From: an uncultured beta proteobacterium | GTDB taxonomy: Bacteria; Pseudomonadota; Gammaproteobacteria; Burkholderiales; Burkholderiaceae_C | Direction: 5' to 3' | Assembly: GCA_903870955.1 (NCBI GenBank) | Contig: CAIQEX010000479.1 | Coordinates: forward strand, 1-16,335 | DNA: 16,335 bases | Part shown: one piece after another, positions 15,901 to 16,335 of the stretch | Layout of the letters: each line of letters begins with the position of its first letter | Position numbering within the stretch: the stretch's first letter is position 1 | Program-made: the position numbers and the translations under genes | Notes under the pieces: generated by a model | The model's database searches: none | What the model was told of the DNA's origin: nothing | Seen by the model: the letters and a program-made list of their open reading frames with translations, nothing else

Positions 15901-16335
15901 GGTCGGCGTTGTGACACCGTCGGACACGCTGCTGACATCGAGGTCATGCAGTGTCCAGCGCCACCCCGCACCAAATGCACCGGAAACAACTGGCTGCAGG
16001 TCGTTGTAAGAGCGCACGACATCGACTTTGTGTCCAGCGAGCGTGATGCTCGCATCCGTCTCGACACGAACGACCGCCGGAACCTTCACCGCCGAATGCA
16101 CCTCGATGCCCACACGCATTTCCGACTGCCGTCCGGTGACATCAATGGCTTGCAAACGCAAAACGTAGAAACCGTCAACCAGCGTTGCCGGGTCGAGAGT
16201 GGCCAGCGTGCTGTTTGTCGCTTGGGTCTGCGAGCTGTTTGCCAATGCGCGGAAGTCGGAACTTCCCTGGCGCGCAATCGCCAGCGTCCATGACTCCAGT
16301 GCGTTGTCTTGAACCGATCCGAGGATGTTCACAGG
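3265..16335 (-). CDS. Giant multidomain exported protein (Rhs-like, dockerin, propeller, pseudo-hydrolase, metallopeptidase, Ig/PKD repeats), 5' end outside window
   Basis: One open frame runs from the right edge to the TGA at 3265-3267, giving at least 4,356 residues. The first methionine-capable codon in the window (GTG at 16332) is internal, because the frame stays open to the edge and begins in mid-domain; residue 1 here means that codon. Approximate domains: Fn3-like 1-80; Rhs/YD-like 83-328; beta-sandwich 341-458; dockerin 460-511; cadherin/Big-2-like 514-783; ZU5-like 788-931; hydrophobic segment 956-995; propeller 1169-1591; Fn3-like 1688-1825; alpha/beta-hydrolase-like 1833-2161; split jelly roll 2268-2598; metallopeptidase about 2858-3188; second jelly roll 3231-3390; Ig/PKD array 3397-4041; charged linker 4044-4083; SbsA-like Ig 4143-4248; C-terminal tail. 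The make-up points to export to the surface or medium, with adhesion or polymer binding likely (inference). The downstream TolC and HlyD-type genes are the probable exporter. No RTX nonapeptides are seen. Substrate and overall function are unknown. Confidence 0.93.
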   Translation of the reverse strand, partial: PVNILGSVQDNALESWTLAIARQGSSDFRALANSSQTQATNSTLATLDPATLVDGFYVLRLQAIDVTGRQSEMRVGIEVHSAVKVPAVVRVETDASITLAGHKVDVVRSYNDLQPVVSGAFGAGWRWTLHDLDVSSVSDGVTTPTGLHAGDRIYLTAPDGSRIGFTFTPQSAQQAGQSFEQPNWTPDAGSSWSLTSAGGLLQRGLGTYYDLLTGAAYAPQSSLSRAAFVLQSADGTRYEFNAHDGVSRVVYADGVELLVGDAGLVVSTGEALRMERNASGQIAKLVQPDGGEVLYSYNADGRLIASRQLDSATSMRYAYANGHLLIATDGTAGITVKASGVGSVSAPLVADLGVAGQYLDKPITGMLTTGSSSLYALTLRQSEISASAGGGALIGFVIDADAGTTLAPAIPELAGLVALTSGASATRAFAIYRVTDAGLLALRLAAASGAGGYHLRVFAVGDVNHDGQVDGSDASLLSAARAVGGVNPQMDVNLDGKVDGTDTQLLYANFGFTPNLAPVLMDTTLLTHVDLQLAASMAPFANDLEGDPVTLRVVGASHGSARMSGDGQSIIFRPEAGYSGVAQVSLVADDGYQSSAAHTYTINVSNAALIAIDILTRRPVIQTGSAVQMGFVGDFADQSGVELAPDYLQFSTVAGDAAVVSAKGVLRGQHNGYGALVASRGALSAATAYVVGGPSTLSEAAIQLGGIDTYPGSVTLAADGGQRQIKVTSLDEDVASSASGAMYFAGDGRVVQISADGLITGLQSGESVVTVIYHSTESRIAVRVQTPTLGPTVVGADGGLVSDPSGMRIAVAPGALKADTTVSIHPADAATFGPPMLTADQGFTLGAAFTLDVGTDGMKVPAQLAIPVAGLEAGTQVRFYRATDLPDPTGAIHHLWLEVESGVVGADGIARTQSPPYPGLLGGGDYIVTGISLTNLQTLRIDEATLNALRQASSGNATSAATAIGLATATAFVINPLLGIAVSALAGTLAAQMTLPIGHSPLVVWGISPAGGFVQSQGSVEVLPGGVGKFSAQIIDSSTLAETDPRIMDASVELKPGVGGVLAPVLALSIAREFWSQPGAPDTGSGVIGQRLEDLTVEFIADGQVIATAPLTKDPVLFGTFNAAVPTNVAIGGVKIDVRRKSSVLVAGPGGIPTWTENVFYSNQVGIEAPGRYAFVALGGQDAVGVITTSNDGTTPANTVVGRIAVGDTNQPPQSDAPRDVAITSDNARAYVTLRSSHSVAVIDTLMLRQLDAVPDLPPDSTDPNRAATLGVQPINLPDDARPFWVVLDDVQGLAFVGDEATSIASGGGGRIYVIDTDPGSDTYNQHIATLTAQDASGPLAPFGFRGLVMDSAEGQLLALAPGGHKLFGDDRDTAANRSLPGRIIVFDVRSLRGNLGIGLPVSKVEQVIDVGPEPYGISGTSEAGRVIFTNRAFDGDTNPADPLSQNRAGGIGLMQRQVTGRTWLTPHYLDLTLGGATDALDVNNAQAVVVTQDLRWAFVTGYNQYVQGVASHDPDVSLSQPAGGNVGIIRDPFHLYTTGDEPQGLIAATRMTPYSFPDNLALSPNGEFLYVAYSGSNQVQVFGVPAMISEVERILALPPTQGGGVEGLARTPINEFLRPYSETGALLGLDNNPDLIKIPNPLIDIKADYRLRSAGLLREFGNFINSARAPLVPGASPRGIAVQDDFLKLLTPVSATDVTDTTPTFTWTTSGRAGSARLFVSAFPPGQGLFPSDKPAASAYPNPDHLATAYGNYILTGSNYSLDSNRNRIFTSERFDIASGAGVQSTTLPDLSTLSKGQSYWWGVEVTTPDGRVYRDSQQFKVEASGPAVSSSVPTTFAAVTLITHGFQVPYLSDGNASTDISNLIELGQAIAREGNGAVFIYHPEDGSWSSPDGVSMASVLGKSLVLVSDWTRDAAISDSGFAEAAADAIFASVMGMISKGDAVGTALKTSSWHMIGFGRGAAVTSEIVQRFGSYLPTGTAGGIPDLQVTTLDPHDFTQDSLAFPLKDALSIVSTASNLVPYVGKYLSKFVDALAKAVHLLALDSLSYNDFKDPTVENWSNISFLDNYYQDVAGQTPPDSSFTSFLIDDVVKRIGFGDLMKGFTSNGRAITGADVNLDLYGRPGFQYDDPYVGLGSPDARTIAWYAGTADIAMQLFPGNADMATTPNDRIWRQVADRLYVPTATNERILRTGFLGNGFPWYRAQEVQNSAYLVPKTETFARTDTRSWEGIGAGAFYSVLGGGVALRPQNPASPTDLTTDNTKYGATDAPIPSVFNGDFQASIRPFFGRFPLIAGANTWLEIPGWSLQGGSGGRVQGLALSPHLRADWIDTVQHDIIAAATDMINSGLHSAVEVQALVTKLIGLAGQQATGQGLPLYKFFGTLLGKQVSKQVETVKSAIWNDPVAAFTSVRDTINAAWLAVKGDVLAEVSSELIGDFFATLKKKASLQGLTSAAGSAIVGAIEDAIPALETYLQEKLLDYSFQLSIANDTLTHNRMYIAPDATRLAFDFAASKDVNAGSILEVYATDIAGVGGEAQIGTLTMLGQAGVDLTSVEKPTMQTMRLSIPPELRGREVTLSFKWVAAFPLDSILLDNIRMDSGVVVTDSYGDASDQIIYLSNALHPLGPQAPEVVGNFESVDGSNRIAFTVSNTSSTNRVMRITVGANYFVELEDGLSSTVVNDGAEHVLTSFTLGSGASKTLYLRSHVSDAAMPKFENNDAWLMQALLSIDTLSGGHVAARTTLTAYHLAEMSDLNAYDGTMNLADTRVGGTRTVHIKNDTPLSIYGVSGLPWQTKDGVSTLTFTAAESDIATKWLDSFEIRKGADVWATTLMRGQVRAIQQLNVPFQQIREKLLHLYDELWSARKSGAMDSIPLDQFYSVVPGTTSQLNTIPEYAKFLDFMTDSSFPEVVIDRNVLNARIDTIIEGIKDSIEQVYRLFMKDAPGSLVPALELIDSGLTGDVAVRTTGDAASRSSGDFSGSGSLLGSSTQDFLSLFFLGSNGVIQPGAALPAPNLIDTEWKLRVDETTAGKKYRLVNALNVDPSSSINILLDNLLRSAGTEPSVVDLFGFGSRIGKTIAHEFGHQLGLFDEYGPASSLPAFYQSGFFQDSAGASNLNFMGNQLNLMVSPQQVVTLSMALDEPSLAVADGSVAAGNISLSDDNLIKWLRGLQLLDLYHYPGTTPRQEGTGASLDTGLLVNDVASATSTQNASAQNASASTTPIPHWTMPTSGVAIGVTDSAFDSTNAWTRDGNATVAGGKGLLAEGDTALSRLTQWMVVPNGAAFLSFTLSVTVGTNTVSQPPDAFEVSLLDGSNGQSLLPLTDLTQSDAGVNLQLGAQAHMGSGTVTGVLPNGAIQYFVPLAPGASGRTAALFFDLLGFGLKDSQVSVDDVSFVASVPAINHAPVLAPVTVPNPVTEGSTWTLQLAGSDADGNALTYVLDSAPAGASIDANTGVITWLAADGPAQGQFSAHVVDSVGASSAAVSFTVSVANVAPVLAVVVPNAIRAGVPAVVQLSATDVGQDTLQEWRIDWGDGSQSSVAGNATQASHTYSAAQPGTSIAVQAVDEDGTWSVPAFVRDVLPVLVNQAPTLAVVPDQTLNEGSTLSVQLVGNDVDSASVTYVLDTAPAGASIDANTGLITWLAADGPAQAVFSAHAVDSQGASSAVTSFTVTVANVAPVLTVVVPSEVRAGIPAVVQLSATDIGQDTLQEWRIDWGDGTQSTVAGNATQASHTYSAAQPGTSIAVQAVDEDGIWSVPAILRNVLPDWLSLTPVAVDDVVQTAEDTAVTFDVRLNDHDPNGDPLTVLLVSNPAHGTLLSLSDGSLRYTPDANYFGGDSFSYRVSDGALQSGLANVSLTITSVNDIPTLAPVANQSLPEGSTFRLTLAGSDVESPTLTYVLDTAPVGASIDANTGVITWLAADGPAQAQFAAHAVDGQGAASAGVQFVVNVSNVAPVLTVDAVQQVYVGDTLALSLSATDVGRDTISQWRIDWGDGTQSTLAGTATQATHVFSVAQTGARIQVTAVDEDGVWTAPVLVRTILSRVVTPPPGDEHESEHAQQEQEQEHEKEKEKERETEASRGGHGNDNDFHQPAGFGDNGMPRYSTRFDDSRRNASVHMVEQSQNRPERNLAPVSTEIRVAQAAPRTEQQKPALQVRNVVLTDRGLRVRFNQAIDARKLQPDGLVVLRGDEPVRGKLVPDPDGEGFRFEAADGSMEPGEYRVVLKAESGAFVTPDGIRLDGDGDGVSGGDFRGQARVNKTTAQGTDPMENGAGQGASVAPTPEGDLLFNGGIGGALSLAIGQQSLLGRARGGRRNLFAQAWEPVRLREAAADDLDFAIQSVLPAADAGTVNNTQANNWEIRL
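4085..4203 (-). repeat. Low-complexity Glu/Lys/Gln/His-rich linker
   Basis: After a PPPG turn the protein reads GDEHESEHAQQEQEQEHEKE and continues with alternating EKEKERE to about GGHGNDNDFH. The coding strand is almost purely purine in GAG/CAG/GAA/AAG runs, which are prone to replication slippage. It probably forms a charged extended or helical spacer between the Ig/PKD stalk and the C-terminal region. Confidence 0.8.
4212..6144 (-). repeat. Three tandem Ig(He_PIG)+PKD domain pairs with one cadherin-like domain inserted
   Basis: Each unit is a putative-Ig domain (TLxVQLxGxD, GASIDANTGVITWLAADGPA) followed by a PKD domain (WRIDWGDG). Copies start near 6144, 5592 and 4764. Marker sequences recur exactly 549 bases apart between copies 1 and 2 (ccgtctgcgg at 5960 and 5411; ccccagtcaa at 5750 and 5201) and 828 bases apart between copies 2 and 3 (4583 and 4373). 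The extra 279 bases are a cadherin/VCBS-type domain at about 5037-4765 (AVDDVVQTAEDTAV, YTPDANYFGGDSFSYRVSDG). Such stalks extend adhesins away from the cell and often bind calcium. Confidence 0.9.
6165..6640 (-). other. Second jelly-roll domain after the metallopeptidase
   Basis: Residues about 3231-3390 begin with AFDSTNAWTRDGNATVAGG and end with DSQVSVDDVSF, framing strands such as FLSFTLSV and AFEVSLLDG. This is the pattern of galactose-binding-like or PEP-CTERM-exoprotein-type beta-sandwiches. It is preceded by a low-complexity Asn/Ala/Ser stretch (QNASAQNASAS, near 6700-6730), likely a flexible linker. Confidence 0.5.
6770..7760 (-). other. Embedded zinc metallopeptidase (metzincin-like) domain
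   Basis: The motif HEFGHQLGLFDEY at 7069-7107 fits HExxHxxGxxD: zinc ligands His3076, His3080 and Asp3086, catalytic Glu3077. Thirty-nine residues past the first histidine comes NLNFMGNQLN, a plausible Met-turn with Met3115 (codon 6988-6990). An aspartate as third ligand is known in the snapalysin type of metzincin. The preceding 200 residues (helical DFMTDSSFPEVVIDRNV and the WKLRVDETTAGKKYRL strand) probably form the upper subdomain. All key residues are intact, so proteolytic activity is plausible; the target could be external or the protein itself. Confidence 0.75.
8540..9530 (-). other. Jelly-roll (carbohydrate-binding-like) domain split by a helical insertion
   Basis: The first half (about 9530-9385) has the NGDFQ start and the IPGWSLQGGSGG strand typical of galactose-binding-like modules. 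The second half (about 8900-8540) has THNRMYIAPDATRLAFDF and ends in DSILLDNIRMDSG, the usual closing strand. Between them lie about 158 Ala/Leu/Lys-rich, probably helical residues (9380-8905), where relatives have a short loop. Ligand unknown. Confidence 0.6.
9850..10835 (-). other. Alpha/beta-hydrolase-like domain lacking the nucleophile serine
   Basis: Residues about 1833-2161 show the lipase-like layout. An oxyanion-type motif LITHGF (His1845) is followed by the nucleophile-elbow segment WHMIGFGRGAAVTSEI and then LDPHDF, whose Asp1993 fits the catalytic acid. The elbow reads G-F-G-R-G instead of G-x-S-x-G: codon GGC at 10456-10458 (Gly1959) replaces serine. No histidine occurs between the KAVHLLALDS segment (around 10205-10230) and the next jelly roll, so the catalytic histidine also appears absent. 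A non-catalytic binding or structural role is likely. Confidence 0.75.
11560..12828 (-). other. Beta-propeller (YVTN/lactonase-like) domain
   Basis: Residues about 1169-1591 contain recurring blade motifs of the YVTN type: GRYAFVALGGQDAVGVI, DVAITSDNARAYVTLRSSHSVAVIDT, and near the end NLALSPNGEFLYVAYSGSNQVQVF. Intermediate blades are more degenerate (GRIYVIDTD, GRIIVFDVRSLRG). The blades are interrupted by long loops. This fold mainly mediates binding; no catalytic activity is inferred. Confidence 0.75.
13540..14793 (-). other. Cadherin-like, Big-2-like and ZU5-like domain block
   Basis: A cadherin/VCBS-like domain (about 14793-14512; ANDLEGDPVTLRVV, FRPEAGYSGVAQVSLVADDG) is followed by two Big-2-like Ig domains (about 14510-13985; the second with VVQISADGLITGLQSGESVVT). 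A ZU5-like domain comes next (about 13970-13540), marked by GADGGLVSDPSGMRIAVAPG and then ALKADTTVSIHP. ZU5-like domains often sit in autoproteolytic or surface proteins; no cleavage motif is evident here. Confidence 0.6.
14800..14955 (-). other. Dockerin type I-like pair of calcium-binding loops
   Basis: Residues 460-511 hold two F-hand loops, GDVNHDGQVDGSD and MDVNLDGKVDGTD, each followed by a short helix (ASLLSAARAV and TQLLYANFGF). Spacing and loop residues (D-x-N-x-D-G-x-V-D-G-x-D) match duplicated dockerin type I repeats. No cohesin is recognised in the window, so the role is calcium-stabilised folding or binding of an unknown partner. Confidence 0.85.
15350..16085 (-). other. Rhs/YD-repeat-like region of the giant protein
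   Basis: Residues about 83-328 resemble the shell-type start of Rhs proteins: a VRSYND motif, then FGAGWRWTL, then an APDGSRIGF strand, a YEFNAHDG strand, and at least one clear YD-type motif (LYSYNADGRLIAS near 15415-15460) followed by YAYANGHLL. Only a few repeats are present. There is no long YD shell, no hyperconserved Rhs core and no C-terminal toxin. It probably serves as a beta-structured or carbohydrate-binding module here (inference). Confidence 0.7.

Noticed and set aside
15350..16085. Polymorphic Rhs toxin with immunity gene
   Set aside because: There is no hyperconserved core, no toxin domain after it, and no small immunity-like gene in the window.
16330..16332. GTG as a genuine start of the giant protein
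   Set aside because: The frame is open upstream to the edge (a CCT proline codon) and the protein starts in mid-domain with no signal or leader, so the gene begins outside the window.
3265..16335. RTX adhesin or haemolysin classification
   Set aside because: No GGxGxDxLx nonapeptide runs are visible; calcium-type loops are limited to the dockerin and the single DGDGDG loop.

Overview
The window is fully occupied by a minus-strand gene cluster from a GC-rich Gram-negative bacterium. The outer-membrane TolC-type channel, the membrane-fusion adaptor and the codon use fit a betaproteobacterium of the Burkholderiales/Comamonadaceae type; this is inferred from style, not from a species match. No RNA genes, mobile elements, CRISPR arrays, promoters or terminators are visible, and no intergenic gap exceeds about 30 bases.

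In the direction of transcription (right to left), the window opens inside a giant exported protein (16335 to 3265). At least 4,356 residues are present and the N-terminus lies beyond the right edge. From N to C it shows an Fn3/Ig-like domain, a short Rhs/YD-like region, a dockerin-like pair of calcium loops, several Ig/cadherin/Big-2-like domains, a ZU5-like domain, a hydrophobic segment, a beta-propeller, an Fn3-like domain and an alpha/beta-hydrolase-like domain that has lost its nucleophile serine. These are followed by a carbohydrate-binding-like jelly roll split by a helical insertion, a zinc metallopeptidase domain (HEFGHQLGLFDEY plus a Met-turn), a second jelly roll, three Ig+PKD pairs with a cadherin-like domain inserted, a highly charged linker, and a C-terminal SbsA-like Ig domain with a DGDGDG calcium loop.

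Next comes a TolC-family outer-membrane channel (3268 to 1895), whose GTG start overlaps the giant gene's stop by four bases (GTGA). After 30 bases comes a membrane-fusion adaptor (1864 to 14) with an unusual cytoplasmic N-terminal half resembling two GAF domains, one transmembrane helix and a HlyD-type periplasmic part. Its stop overlaps (ATGA) the start of a further gene beginning MSRPVL, which runs off the left edge.

The simplest reading is one operon encoding a giant surface or secreted protein and its dedicated export path. The window shows an outer-membrane channel and an inner-membrane adaptor with a cytoplasmic sensor module, but no ABC ATPase. The energising component is either in the truncated left-hand gene or elsewhere. 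From memory of similar loci I expect the left gene to be a membrane protein of the HlyD/M50 (site-2 protease-like) kind, which would make this a non-canonical type I-like secretion system. The most interesting points are this export arrangement, the apparently dead hydrolase next to an apparently intact metallopeptidase in the same polypeptide, and the recently duplicated Ig-PKD array.
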